From assembly GCA_016648135.1 (NCBI GenBank), contig JADDOH010010145.1, forward strand, positions 1 through 64,000: a stretch of 64,000 nucleotides of DNA. Direction: 5' to 3'. The notes under the pieces are model-generated. The model had not been told where the DNA came from. It saw only the letters and a list, made by a program, of their open reading frames with translations, and made no database searches. Below, one piece after another: positions 53,040 through 64,000 of the stretch (positions are counted from its first letter, which is position 1; the number at the start of each line of letters is the position of its first letter). Source of the stretch: Agrypnia vestita. Lineage: Eukaryota; Arthropoda; Insecta; Trichoptera; Phryganeidae. The translations under genes were made by a program, and so were the position numbers.

Positions 53040-53290
53040 AGAGCCACTGGTGACACTCGCAGCTGAGAGCGAGCCACCCTTAATTATATAGGCAATGCTT
53101 ATCGTCACCGTAAATTCTGTCGCGGCAGCGAAACCTCCGGACCAGTGGCGCGCCCCGCGGCCCTTTTAATCTAGCTAAACCCATTTGGGCACATCTTCCT
53201 ACTGCCAAAATTATTTCATTATCCAAATAAGGTTTTGCGCCGGCGGCGGCGGTAATATGGAAATCGGATCGGAAAATGTATGATTGTGCA
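53040..53290. promoter_or_regulatory. Mixed/GC-rich block, possible conserved enhancer
   Basis: The block contains AAATTCTGTCGCGGCAGCGA, GGCGCGCCCCGCGGCCCTTT, AAATTATTTCATTATCCAAA (homeodomain-type ATTA sites) and GCCGGCGGCGGCGGTAATAT. It has no coding frame and does not match the repeats in the window. Single-copy GC-rich blocks with factor-site clusters are typical of enhancers in AT-rich insect DNA, but function is inference. Confidence 0.25.
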
Positions 53291-54928
53291 TAGGTAACAC
53301 GGTAAAATCAGACATGTTGATAACGCAATGGGGAAATACTGAATATCTCACTGGCGTGCTGTTTATAACTACCAGCGCAACGTTTTTTATTAATAATAGG
53401 TTGCGCAGTACATAGTATCAGATCATTCATAATCATTTAATGAAATTAGTTTATATTTATTATATTTTTTTATTTGATCCATAAGACATATTTACATAGA
53501 CGTTGATAATACATAACTTAAAAAAAGAAAATTAAATGTTTTTCTCAACTCTCCAATTAATTAAGAGTGTCTGCAGCATGCACATACATTAAAAATTAAT
53601 GCACGTAAGAAAAATTTATATAATTTTTAAAAATAGCAATCAAAATTCAACAAAAGTGGCGTTACCAGCGTCGAACAAAATATTAAATAATTATATAAAA
53701 TAATGTCATACGGCAGGTGCACATAAAAACAAGTTACGGTCAATATGCAGTAGCTGGAAGTTTCAGAATATGCTAGAAGTGGCTAATGGAAAGTGTGTAT
53801 ATTATTAGTGTGCACACTTTTCTTAAATTTTTTCAAAGAAACGCTATACACATCCTCTCCATCTACGTCGCGACGGTACAGCTGGTTATATAACCTGCAA
53901 ATCCTAGTGATTGGGTGGTTTGATTTTAGGGTTGCACGAGCTTGCTCAATGCGACATTCAATTTTAAAAATATTAGTCTATATTACATTCACAATACTTG
54001 ATTATACTTTAGATTTAAAAATATATGAACAATTTTTTGTGTCTGACTTAGAAATTAAATTTGAATTTTGATTGTTTTTAAATTTTTCAATAGAATTTGA
54101 GTTATCACAAAATTAAGTGATGTCAGCTAGTCACTTTACACTTAAGCTTTGTCAGATGACCGGTGTATGTAACGACGTTAAATGAAAAACACGTTCAAAA
54201 GCAAGTGTGAGTTTATAAAAATAGACGCTTTTCACGTTGAGAACGCAACAAGAAAATACTGTATGTCTCGCTAGCGCGCACTTATAGCTATCAGCGTGAT
54301 ATAGACCACCCAGAAATATTATTATAAATATTTTTATTTCACAATGTTTAAAATTAAATTAACCTTTTGACAGTTAAATTCTTGTGACCAATGGCCAGTT
54401 AATAGTGCCTAATTAGTTATATATCTAGCGATTAATTACGCGATCATTATTATGATTTTAGATTTAAAAAAATTTTCGTATTATGTAAACATGCTCTTGA
54501 ATATTAATAATAATAAAAAAAATTTGGCGCACACTAAGAAGACAGACCGTTTGGAAATCACTGGTGTGATGCGTGATGACTCATAATAATAAGAAAAATC
54601 GACGGCCTGCCATAATCCTCTAAATGGACCATAATCATCCTCTATTGCGGTGATTAATAAAAACGTTTATCTGACATATATACAACATTAATGAACGTAA
54701 TCGAAGGCACTAAAGTGTGAGACATCGTTATTGAGTTAACCAGAAAAAAATGGTTTTGTTTGGAATACGTCCATAAAAACGGTTCGAGGCGAATAATAAA
54801 AAATCTAGCCATCACGACACAATAATTCACATATTTAAAGCTCATATTTCATAAAGTAAACGATGCAGTCGGAGTCAATGAATTAAGGATAAATTTAAAA
54901 TTTATTTAATTTATATTAGCCACCCTTT
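53291..54928. other. AT-rich stretch with nothing recognised
   Basis: A 92-codon frame at 53793-54071 (plus) and a 63-codon frame at 54654-54845 (minus) have no known domain. No repeats with clear ends. Confidence 0.3.
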
Positions 54929-55670
54929 TACGTAAGCGGCAATAATTGGTGCACTCTGTCAACTTTGGGACGCCATGTCTCGAGGACCGTATATCCGATA
55001 CGGCCGCGTCTCGCAACTTGTTTTTTTATATTTTTAATATTTCAGCCTGTTCAATATTTTGCATTTTCAGGCGTTCGACAGCGAATCTGGCATATACGTC
55101 ACGAAAGCCATTCTTCTTTCATCTGACCATGTCCACACAGTCGATATCCACTTATAACATATGAGTTTAAATAGCACGGGAAGGATGACCACTTATAAAA
55201 AATGCCAAAATGGGTGACGAAAGTGCAGGGCCGATATGGGAGCTATTGCTCAAAAAACGGTATTGGGTGTGTGGTAGGTCTCTCTTCACTGTTGTCGAGT
55301 GACGTTGTATCTCAATACGAATCGAATTGTTTCTCGGACTAACTTTTCGAAAGAATTGTAGTGCTTTTGTAACAGTTTTATTTATCAAGTGCTTGCATTG
55401 GAAGATCTGTGAAGTGAATCGTCGAATTTATAGAATCTTGTTGTGAAACAGACCTGGAAGAGGAACTCTCTTAGTGATGATAAGCGGCTATTTCATCTTT
55501 GTTATTTTATTCCCAGAAATACAGTCCATTCGTTCCGTAGAGCCCCTCTATATCCCCAATTCCAATTTATCCTTGCACAACCCCGTGATTCTTATTCCTT
55601 GATTCCCGGCGATTCGTGTCGGCATCACAATCTATTAGTAATTTTAAATAAATAAACCTACTTCAGTACT
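54929..55670. other. Mixed-composition stretch with unassigned open frames
   Basis: Three frames of 70-73 codons (54946-55164 plus, 55167-55388 minus, 55443-55655 plus) lie in DNA less AT-rich than its surroundings. None shows a domain, and they do not join into one frame. Decayed element or single-copy non-coding DNA. Confidence 0.3.
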
Positions 55671-58600
55671 TATTCCCACACTAGAAATAATCTTTATTCT
55701 GAATTTCAAACAATCTTTACTCTTAATTTATTTATGTAATTTTCAGAATAAACTGTTGAAATACATGTTTAGTACTAAAAAAACAACTGCTTTAATGTTA
55801 GAAAATCAAAAAATATATTGCGGTTTTAACCCTGCGGTACTGATGCATAGTCTACGGTCTTGAGAGTAATATTATTGGTTTAACTCTGTGTAGAAGGGGG
55901 GAGCACTTTAACCGCGTAGTCATAAAATCATTTTTAGTATGCGTTGTTCGCTTACAGCTGTCTTTTATGTTTAAAATAAAGAAATTAGCCCATTGCGGAT
56001 TGTAAAAAGAGAGGAATTCCCGTAATTATTATAAAATCTATTCTTATCAAATGGTTTTTTGTTAATTTTGTGGCAGATTTATCTTCAATCAAACCTTATT
56101 TGCTATTGATATTTTACTTTAATGTTTTTACTGAATAAATTTTATTATAAATAGCAGCTTGTTTTCACCAGCAATATTTTCTTTGTCTTTTTATATAATT
56201 AGGTTTTAAACTTATTAAATTGGTTTATAAATAGATTATCACTAGTCTAATAAATACACCGGTAGTAAAAAAGTTATACATTTATTTACAATAGTAAATT
56301 CTGTGAAAGTCTAAGAAGCCATCCGCCTATAGTAATATCTAGCAAGCAAGCGCCAGTACCCCAAGGTTAGCACAGCTTCAGAAGCTTGGTCAATCATTTA
56401 TACTTAATCATATAGAGATTATTAATCAAACGTGGTTTTAAGAAGAAAAATATTGTAAGAATTTTCTTAAAATAATATCAGACGGCATCTTGCTGTTCTA
56501 AGATCATGAAATAGCGCCTAATAATTTATGCTTCAGCTAGCTGAGGAGCCAACGATACAATCAATGTGGAGAAAAAATAAAAGTGTTTTTCTAATACATC
56601 GCAAATTTTTAGCGCAGAAAAATTAACTCAATTTTTTTTTATTGCAAGATCTCAATTTTTGACAATGCTGAATTCGACAATGCTCAGTAAAATAAAATTC
56701 AATGTGTCCCAAAGGACCTCAAAAACTTATTTGGAACAAATGGCTTTAAAAGTTATCTGTTTTTTTTTTATTATTCCCGAAAGAAAAGGTTCAATTTTTA
56801 ATCGAGCTTGAAACGAAAAAATCTCTTGAAAAAATACGGAATGAATCTGGAGCAAAAGAGATAAAAAATATTTCCAGCCTAAGTAAATAAATCACCGAGT
56901 AATGCACAGGACAAATCTTTTCAAAACAAATGTTTGTCCTTGGTTTAATTATCAAGGTTTGTTTATGTATAAGAATTGTTTTTAAGAATAACAAATTATC
57001 CAATAAAAACGTGTATTCACTCTTGAATTATTATTAAAATATTTTCAGTATGTAAGTTTTGTAAATGGTCATTCATTATTACAAATGTTTTGGTGTATGT
57101 TTTGTAAACACAAAGGACTTGAATAAATAGCTTCATAGAAGCATGTAACATGTGGATTCATAGTTGAACATGAATTATTATTCTGGAACATAGGTTGAAT
57201 TATGCGCCTCAGGATCAAATAAGAATAGATATAGAAATGTTTCCATTTTCAATGCGGTATTAGAAAGGGTTGAAAATTTTTTGCTTTATAAATATATACT
57301 GAAAATATACAAGAATAAATGTACATTACTGAAAAAAAATGAAAATAAATCAGTCACATATTGAGACAAAATATAAAATCTTCGATTTTAGCCACATAAT
57401 TAGATATCCAGAATAGCAAAATATCGTGAATTTTATTATTCAAGGATAAATTTCTTGCAGAACGTGTCTGAAGACTTAATGCAATGTATTAAAAAAATTA
57501 AGATTATTCCGGAGGGTCGAAAATAAAATCTCTATCGTCCGCTGAACAGACAAGCACCAGAATAAAAAGGTCGATTTTCACGTATTAATTACAACCACAT
57601 CACCAAAAATAAATCTCTTTTCATTATTAAGACATTACCGTTCAGGGACACAAAAAGAGATACGCTACATAAATATGGTTCTGAGGACAAGTGTTGGATG
57701 AACTATAAGACTACTACAAGCGTGTCGCTACATACATTTTTCTAAACGCTGCCAAATACCCCATGGATTCAGAATTCAAAATTTCAAGACCAGATCACCT
57801 AAAAAAAGATAGATTAAAAAATATAAGATATAAGATACCCAAAGAAAATACAAGATACACAAAGCCCTCATATACAAACCAACAGTATACAGGCTGAGAG
57901 GAGAAGTATGAGAAAAGTATAAGAAGAATATATATGGCAGATACTGTCAAGTCAGACCTGTACGAGATTGTGCCCGTACGGACCATAAAAGTGATGTCAA
58001 GAGATTACATGACAATATTCTGTAAATGGTTTTGGGCTTTCGTCTCCAATGAGGTCACTGAAGGAGATGAAGAAGATGATGTGTAAGATCTCCGACATTT
58101 TAGACATTTAGTCACTTTCTGATTTTTTCGTTGGTGAAAATATGTCCAAAGCTTGCAGAGATACTAACAGAATACTGCGTACAAGATACATTAAAAACAA
58201 TACATTATTATTTAAAACTCGGCCCACTTTCTCAGTAAGAAGAATTTTCGGCCTGCTCTAGCAACATGCATATGTATACCTAAATAAAGAATATCTAAAT
58301 AAATAATTGATTTAATGAAAGAATAAATATTTTTTTAGTTGCAATTAGTATTCTTGACATGTTCAAGCATTTTATTACTCTTTATTAGTAATATGATCAA
58401 CCCAGGAGAGATTAATAAACATCGATATAGTCACATCTCAAATAGCTCCAGCCTCACACATATGGAAATAAAAAAATATATTTTTAGTTCTACCTTTTTA
58501 ATTGTTTAATTTCAAACTATAATTGTTTAATTTTAACCTTCAGCCTCTTGTTAATTTAATTAGCAGCAATCAAATTAAATAAATAAATATATCTCGGAGT
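55671..58600. other. AT-rich stretch with nothing convincing
   Basis: About 2.9 kb without a credible gene. AAGGAGATGAAGAAGATGAT near 58060 looks like the trinucleotide tail of an old non-LTR insertion whose coding part is unreadable. Short frames (56791-57003 and 57795-57986, minus) have no domain. Confidence 0.35.
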
Positions 58601-58605
58601 TTGAT

Positions 58606-58839
58606 GTGTTAAAGCATGGTCACGATATTCAGTCTGGCATAAAGGGAGGTTATATAAAAAGTTCTAAAGTACCAAGTCGGGCTCCTAAGGTCGCTGCAAG
58701 TAGAAATAATACTTTTGGCTCAGTACGTCCGACTTCTTTGGTATTTCTACTTGTCCGAGCGGGTAGTTTTCTCTCTCTCGTACTTGACGTTAACTGTTCA
58801 CGCCAGGACGCGCGTTTCGTTAGTTTTTCACTATTTTAA
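58606..58839 (+). CDS. Unrecognised 77-codon open frame
   Basis: The frame encodes a basic N-terminal half (KSSKVPSRAPKVAASRNNTF) and a hydrophobic segment around residues 44-61 (SLVFLLVRAGSFLSLVLD), a possible membrane helix. It is less AT-rich than its flanks. AAGTAGAAATA at 58699 and TATTTCTACTT at 58742 are an inverted pair, so the segment may instead be a small foldback repeat. There is no known family, and no splice site or promoter can be assigned. Confidence 0.2.
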   Translation: MLKHGHDIQSGIKGGYIKSSKVPSRAPKVAASRNNTFGSVRPTSLVFLLVRAGSFLSLVLDVNCSRQDARFVSFSLF

Positions 58840-59439
58840 TGAGTAGTTTATTTTATCTCGTAAATCCCTTTCACATGCAAAATTCCCAACTTTATGCTTT
58901 TCGTAATTCACCTTTGGAAAAAAAAGACATTTCCAGCACCCCTTACGGCATTTGGGTAAACACATCGCTTAATGGAGTTTTTGAACATTTGTGTTAAAAT
59001 TTTATGTAAGAATACGTTGCCACTATTGCAGGTAGGGATGTTTCCCACATTGTAACAGGTTTTTTATCATACTAAAGATCAGCCCTTCTTTTTCGTGTAT
59101 CGTCTTTTATAGAAGGCTAGCGACCAAGTTACAATGTGCTGATTCATGATTATGATTATTTATGTATAAAATCACCTGCATTTTAGACAGTGAACCACTT
59201 ACTAATGCAGCCATGACAATCTCTTTTTACTTACATCTGTGCTGCTTTCTGTCATGATTAAAATGGAAGAGATGATATTTCGCAATGGGAAGAACACAAA
59301 ATAATTTATTATTAAAAACTGATTAAAATTGTTATGTATTGACTGTTTCACCTAGTTTTAGCAAAATTGTATCGACACCTAAAGATTAACAGATGGCGTA
59401 TTAAGGTTTTGAACAACAGATATTTTATATGAATCCTGT
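58840..59439. other. No gene recognised
   Basis: AT-rich DNA without repeats or frames worth naming. Confidence 0.35.
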
Positions 59440-59940
59440 TGAGATTGGATTCTCGACGATTCGCTAAAGTATCATAGCATTATTAGGAGAACGAACGTCA
59501 AGGACATACTGATTATTTCTTGCGCGGTCGCAGATTATATGCACTGCGTAGATTCTAGACTACTATTTTTGTATATTTTAATAGACTCATCAATCTAGGT
59601 GTGGTTCTATAGACACGATTGTCATCAGATTTTAAAACGTCGAAACATCAATGGAGGCGACCTTTATTAATTATCAAGTATCTGTATGGCGACCTGTTTT
59701 CGCTACTATGATTCCAGATTTAAAATACGACGCAGAAAATCCCGAAGACATCTTCAGTTCATATTGTATCAGTAACACTAATGACCCCTGGCGTAGGTGG
59801 AAGCCACACACCTCTACGCAGTGCATACAATCTGCGACCACGCAAGAAATAATCAGTACGACCTTGGCCCCGCGACGATAGGGCACTCTCATGATGACGC
59901 TATGAGACGACTCTAGTAAAACGTCGAGAATCGAATCTCA
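59440..59940. mobile_element. Foldback element of about 500 bp
   Basis: 59499-59551 is the inverted complement of 59814-59866 with four mismatches over 53 bp. Farther out, TGAGATTGGATTCTCGACG (59440-59458) is mirrored at 59922-59940 with one mismatch, and the sequence between is alignable but diverged (40 versus 55 bp). The central 262 bp is unique and carries most of a 76-codon frame (59651-59881) without a known domain. Long imperfect inverted arms around a unique core define a foldback or long-TIR non-autonomous element. No target duplication was identified. Confidence 0.75.
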
Positions 59941-60818
59941 GCACATCTATACGGTTCAAATAAAATATTCGTTATTTCAATTGTCATAAGACCATTATAA
60001 TAACCATAATAATATAAATTCAACTGGCGGGAATCAATACGCTGCACCGAGTTTTGTGCGCTGGCAACGAGTTACACACATGATGGTCTCTACGTGGCCA
60101 CGTTCATTGTTTTACAATTATTAATACAAATATTACATTATTATACCTAATTTTATTGACAATTCCTGGCTCAATAGGCCATTTCCGTACTGAGACAATA
60201 TTACAATTGTATATATTTGAAAGATACTAGTTAGTGTAAAATTAAAAAAAAAACCTAGGTACTGGGAAAAATGCATTACTTAATACACTGTCTTTTTTAA
60301 TTGAATATGATTAAAAGCAACCTTAATGGTATTTGAATAATATTTATTCAATTTTAAACAACAAAAAGTAATTCCATAATCATCATCAACATCATTATTA
60401 TTAATTAGCTCTACTATACGTACCCTTACGGGTCATGTCCTTTTCAAGAAATATAATGCATTAATTGATTTTTTAAGAAATACGGTAAAGTAACAGAAAA
60501 TCGTTTCTAACAATTTATTAATATTTATTTACTATTTATATTCAAAAAAACATTTTTATTCTGAATTTCATTTCATGATTACATTCAAACACATCCATGT
60601 TGTATTTAGAACAGCTCTATAATGTTCTATTGAGGGGCTAACCAGAATGTAATTCAAAAGTAAATCTTCCTTTTGTAACACAGTTGTAGAAATAATTGGG
60701 AGAATCCAATATAAATTCTATGTATTTAAATGAAATGTTTAATACTATTCAAACTATTCCAATTATAAGTAACCTTTATATCAATTAATTACAATATACT
60801 CATGATAGCTTCAAATAT
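59941..60818. other. AT-rich stretch with a retroelement tail
   Basis: CAATTCCTGGCTCAATAGGC near 60161 and TACTGAGACAATATTACAAT near 60188 resemble an antisense non-LTR 3' end. Otherwise nothing recognised. Confidence 0.35.
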
Positions 60819-61205
60819 ACAAGGTGTTTTTATATACCAGTTCAGCGTTTTCTTTAAATGTTTTTTTAAATCAAATATATGTATTTTTGAAAAATCTTTT
60901 TTTATAAATCTATGCAACTAGCCACCTCTAGACGTTACATGCAAACGAACTCTTGCTATCACATCTTTCTGTACATTTTGGCATAATTTATTAGATTTTT
61001 TGACGAATGTTTTGTTTGAGTTATTATAATTGTTACTGGCTTGGTAACTTTCAAAACCTGTGTGTGAACAATCTTGGACGGTTAAATCAAATATGCGTGG
61101 TTGCCAAATGATATCACAAAAATGTGACATTATGCGGCCAGGAGATGCATTAAAATTTTTGTATGCATTTGCATTATGCATATGCATATGCATTAAGGCA
61201 TGCAC
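60819..61205 (-). pseudogene. Tc1/mariner-like transposase C-terminal relic and element end
   Basis: A minus-strand frame (60918-61205) ends QNVQKDVIARVRLHVTSRGG, like the extreme C-terminus of mariner/IS630-type transposases, where a conserved helix is followed by RxxxCIxxNGGHFEH. About 80 bp beyond the stop, TATACAAGGTGTTTTTATAT at 60816-60835 (plus strand) resembles the terminal repeat of such elements. The DD(E/D) catalytic core is not readable upstream, where the DNA turns into an ATGCAT-rich simple repeat (61140-61200). The remainder of the element has been lost. Confidence 0.35.
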
Positions 61206-61985
61206 AAAAAAAATGCATTAAAAAGAATTTGCATCGTAGCGTAAGCTATGTGCTATACGCCACCGTACTGTTGAGACCTGTAAAAAAATTATATTAAAAT
61301 TGTCATAAATAAAACTAAACATAAAATAAGATCGACCTATTTTTCACAATTTTGGAATTTAACTATCGTCTAGTAACCGTTGTTACTAGATGATAGTTAT
61401 ATCAACGTAATCATCAATGTAATCAGATACAAATCTCAAATAACAGTAGGTACCATGAGTAACCGGTTGAAATAACGGTTTGACCATCATTACTCGTGTC
61501 CTTACGTCAAGGATTTGAAATTATATTTTTAATTACGACATTGTCAGGACAATCACCATAAATTTTATTTAGGCTTTTTAAGTAAAGAATACAGTGAATT
61601 TTTTGACATATTTCATTAAAACTCGGCAACTTTCAAGAAAGATAGTATGCATCTAACTTTAAGATGTTAATTATTTTATGGTAACAATTCTCAAAGACAA
61701 TTTTGTTTCGAATCATGTTTATTTTCACTGTTAATTTACCTACAGAGAAAAATATACCACGTTTATTTTTGTGTTATTATAAATATTAAAATATTTATTT
61801 TGTATTACAATAAATGATGTTTTATTCTCTATATATTTTAAAATATTTTTATTAGATTTACATATTTTTCATATATATGTTTGGGAATAAAAATAAAGCA
61901 AACAAAAATAAGTTTCTTAGTTCAAAATAATATTATCATTGTAATCTAACGGCGTATGAGGGAGATATTGCTTATATTCAAACAA
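61206..61985. other. AT-rich stretch with small hairpin
   Basis: TATCGTCTAGTAACCGTTGT at 61364 and ACTAGATGATAGTTATATCA at 61385 form an imperfect hairpin. No gene recognised. Confidence 0.35.
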
Positions 61986-61989
61986 AATA

Positions 61990-62530
61990 GAAGTACTTAC
62001 TTACCATCACGCAGTTTCCCGTGGGGGTAGGCAGAGAGGGTAGAGCGCCACACTCTTCTGTCCTGACATACAACTCTCGCCTCATCCATATTCATACATC
62101 TTCGCATGCAAGCTCACCGATTGTTAAGGTTTCTAACGGGACCAGCTTCCAGTATTTGGTTAATCTGATCATACCACGTCTTTCGCGATCGCCCTCTCTT
62201 TCTGGCGCCATCAACAATTGCATTGTATATCTTTCTTATCATTCATTCCTCAATCATTCGCTCAACATGCCCAAACCATCTGAGCGACCCTTTTCTAATT
62301 CTATTAATTATGCTAAGATCAGTTTTACATTAATTCCTAGTATCTTCATTATTAACTATCATAAATAGATTTTCCACATATATGTCTAAGGAATTTTATT
62401 TCCACTCCATTCGGTCTACTTTCGTTCCTTTTCTGCCAGCTCCAGGCTTCACTTCCATACATTAGTGTTGGTACCAGAATTCCATTATGTACCGCTAGTT
62501 TTGGCTTGGAAGACATATTTATATTAAAAC
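61990..62530 (-). pseudogene. Lepidopteran non-LTR reverse transcriptase, long C-terminal relic
   Basis: Read downward from 62510 the minus strand gives NGILVPTLMYGSEAWSWQKR, after shifts SLRWFGHVERMIEE, RKRGRSRKTWYDQINQILEA, NNR-stop-ACMRRCMNMDEA, RVVCQDRRVWRSTLSAYPHG and K. These are, in order, the LVPTLxYGxExW thumb motif, the RWFGHVERM block, the GRPRxTWxDQI block and the MRRCMxxxEAxxVCxDRxxW end of a retroelement class very common in Lepidoptera. A GTAAGTAAGTAAGTA tail at the 3' end corresponds to the tetranucleotide tail at 37745. At least three stops or shifts are present, and the polymerase core is absent. This is the most complete of the three copies. Confidence 0.85.
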
Positions 62531-63000
62531 TATTGCGTTCAAAGCACCGTTCACCTTATTCCCCGCAGAAACAATAAGTATTTTAAAGAATTTACGGTAT
62601 ACTTTACGACATGAAATTATTAAGTGCAATAACGAAAAAACCAAGTTTTTAAAAACAATTAATAATGACATGTCATATTTGTTGAGATATTGTTATTGTA
62701 TTCAATTGTTACCGCTGCAATAGGCCACGAGGCCCTATTAAAAATGAAAATGAAAAAAAAAATTATAATAATAATAAAAATAAAATATATATATGTGTAT
62801 TAAAGAGAATGAATTTTTCATATTCGATATCAGTTACTGTAATGATAGTCCAACGTTTTACAAAAAATAAGTCAGAAATATTGAAAATAAAATGCAAACT
62901 TTGATGTCGCATATCTCCTAAACTATTGATATTAGGTCATAATAGCTTGAACATTTTCGACTCATAGTCAAGGTAAGAATATAGCCCTGCGAGGTTATTA
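62531..63000. other. AT-rich stretch with nothing recognised
   Basis: Short TA-rich and AAT-rich tracts only (for example near 62755-62795). Confidence 0.35.
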
Positions 63001-63029
63001 ATATTTTACAAATAACCCTGTATATATAT

Positions 63030-63185
63030 ATAAAATAAAATAATAAAAAAATAAAAAAATAAAAATAAAAATAAAAATAAAAATAAAAATAAAAATAAAA
63101 ATAAAAATAAAAATAAAAATTAAAATTAAAATAAAAATAAAAATAAAAATAAAAAAATAATAAAAATAAAAATAATAATAAAAAG
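63030..63185. repeat. AAAAAT microsatellite
   Basis: Hexamer AAAAAT units run for about 150 bp with minor interruptions. The phenylalanine/tyrosine-rich frames on the minus strand are artefacts of this tract. Confidence 0.9.
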
Positions 63186-63196
63186 GAAAAAAGAAC

Positions 63197-63295
63197 CACG
63201 CAATGGGATCCAAAAGGTCGTAGAAATACGGAACAATATCCCAGAAAACTCGAACCAGAAGATTCTGAACGGCCGTGAAAACCTAAGAAAATTTT
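63197..63295 (+). mobile_element. Retroelement 3' end, same family as 44104-44360
   Basis: GCAATGGGATCCAAAAGGTC, AACCAGAAGATTCTGAACGG and CCGTGAAAACCTAAGAAAAT match the sense strand of the 44104-44360 family. The GAAACGTCGGCC part is deleted, and the AAAAAT microsatellite abuts its 5' side. Confidence 0.6.
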
Positions 63296-63481
63296 TAACT
63301 ATACTGAATTTCAAAAAACATTCACCAACTAATTAAAATTTTGCGAAATACATTAGTATTTAAAACCATGACGACCATCATGACAAGAATAAAAGCGCGT
63401 CGCGATAACTCTGCGTAGTGCTGTGGGCTGTAACGATGAGTGAGTGTAAAGTATTATCGATTAGCAGCCGGCGCTACTCAC

Positions 63482-63576
63482 CTGAGGCGATTGTGTACGG
63501 GAATTGGGTGCGCCCCTCGCCCAGCGTCGGGGCGGCAGACAGCGCGGCGGGCGGGCCAGACGGCCCCACCACATCT
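63482..63576 (-). CDS. Candidate internal exon of a host gene (31 codons), GC-rich
   Basis: On the minus strand ATCATTGTGCAG precedes 63576 (acceptor), and CCTCAG/GTGAGTAG marks 63482/63481, a perfect match to the CAG|GTRAGT donor consensus. The roughly 95 bp between is far more GC-rich than the flanks and reads, in one frame, DVVGPSGPPAALSAAPTLGE followed by GRTQFPYTIAS, without stops. The frame begins one base inside the exon and leaves one base at the end. Low-complexity Gly/Pro/Ala segments followed by an ordered-looking QFPYTIAS are typical of linkers in regulatory proteins, but I do not recognise the protein. The plus-strand frames (63418-63603, 63440-63625) cover the same GC-rich patch and seem less likely, since they lack splice signals of this quality. 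It would be joined to exons outside this window or to ones I cannot see. Confidence 0.5.
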
Positions 63577-63789
63577 CTGCACAATGATTACAAACTGGTG
63601 TGACGTCATCACTTCGATTATTTAAATTTAATAATTTTGTTGTCTGTCTGTCTGTCTGTAGTTCCGTAAATTCTAGCTGAAATTAAAAATTTAGATACTA
63701 AGAATGTGACGCGCAATCAGCGCGCGGCTTAGGCAATACGCAAATATCGAAATTATACGGTCTTGAGTATATGAAAACGACGGTAGTTA

Positions 63790-64000
63790 AAGGTACTATT
63801 CTAAACCCTGGCGATTGGGCGGAACATGAAATGTTTCGCGTCTTTGCTATGTCCTGCAGGTACTGTATTTTTGACGGGTAATGTAGGCTCGGCGACAGCA
63901 ACATCGTTGCCGCCTTCGGGTTTGCTGGCCCGAGGTTCAAGCCCCATCTCCGGCCGTTTAATTTCGTTTTCAAGCCGTGATTTCAAACGAAATTTTTTTG
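63790..64000 (+). mobile_element. SINE with tRNA-like head (copy 3 of 3), cut by the window end
   Basis: TACTATTCTAAACCCTGGCG, ATGTTTCGCGTCTTTGCTAT, GGCGACAGCAACATCGTTGC, CGCCTTCGGGTTTGCTGGCC, CGAGGTTCAAGCCCCATCTC (B box GGTTCAAGCC) and GGCCGTTTAATTTCG follow in the order of the other copies. It is the best preserved in its 5' half and continues past 64000. Confidence 0.7.

Noticed and set aside
62918..63314. Phenylalanine/tyrosine-rich open frames of 60-90 codons
   Set aside because: They are translations of the AAAAAT microsatellite, not genes.
1..64000. CRISPR array, bacterial operon, prophage or organellar DNA
   Set aside because: There are no regularly spaced short repeats with unique spacers, no operon-like gene density, no Shine-Dalgarno-led genes, and the repeats are of eukaryotic type.

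Overview
This window looks like gene-poor nuclear DNA of an insect, most likely a moth or butterfly (Lepidoptera). The reasons are a strongly AT-rich background, an interstitial CCTAA/TTAGG array, RTE-, CR1/L2- and Penelope-like retroelement relics of the kind common in lepidopteran genomes, many short terminal-inverted-repeat elements, and no long intact gene. It has none of the marks of a bacterial or phage genome. Family names come from motif recognition by eye; no database search was possible.

The window is mostly a transposable-element graveyard. From 1 to 9.7 kb it holds a promoter-like dispersed repeat (two of three copies), a retroelement-like repeat with internal 130-bp units, foldback elements, and a short inverted-repeat element present as a tandem trimer and as a single copy. 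From 9.7 to 21.3 kb come several decayed reverse-transcriptase fragments, a CCTAA array, a readable four-layer nested insertion at 14.0-15.45 kb, tRNA-like SINE heads and a Penelope-like endonuclease remnant. From 21.3 to 30.5 kb the DNA is mostly AT-rich and unassigned, with a few GC-rich islands, an RTE-like non-autonomous element and a hairpin-rich minisatellite. At 31.0-32.3 kb a 219-bp tandem array keeps one reading frame open for 376 codons on the minus strand. From 33 to 53 kb come a SINE, two inverted-repeat elements, more reverse-transcriptase relics, the third promoter-like repeat, two more 130-bp-unit elements, a near-perfect 101-bp hairpin inside a target-site duplication, and microsatellites. 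From 53 to 64 kb there is a 500-bp foldback element, a mariner/Tc1-like transposase remnant, a well-preserved reverse-transcriptase C-terminus, an AAAAAT microsatellite and a SINE.

The best candidate for host coding sequence is a small GC-rich exon on the minus strand at about 63482-63576, with a perfect CAG/GTGAGT donor and one open 31-codon frame. The window may therefore lie mainly within a long intron or intergenic region beside a minus-strand gene. GC-rich, apparently single-copy islands (about 7.7-8.2, 23.45-23.6, 27.95-28.05, 29.65-29.8, 37.2, 42.6-42.8, 52.1-52.5 and 53.05-53.3 kb) may be conserved regulatory DNA.

Four observations deserve a second look: (1) three copies of a repeat with heat-shock-element-like GAAnnTTC pairs just upstream of a TATAAATA box; (2) the 219-bp in-frame repeat array, including an in-frame 30-bp deletion in one unit; (3) retroelement families whose insertions carry 13-bp target duplications and inverted 5' ends, one of them with hammerhead-core-like CTGATGA-stem-GAAAC sequences; and (4) the nested insertion at 14.0-15.45 kb, which gives a relative age order for four families.
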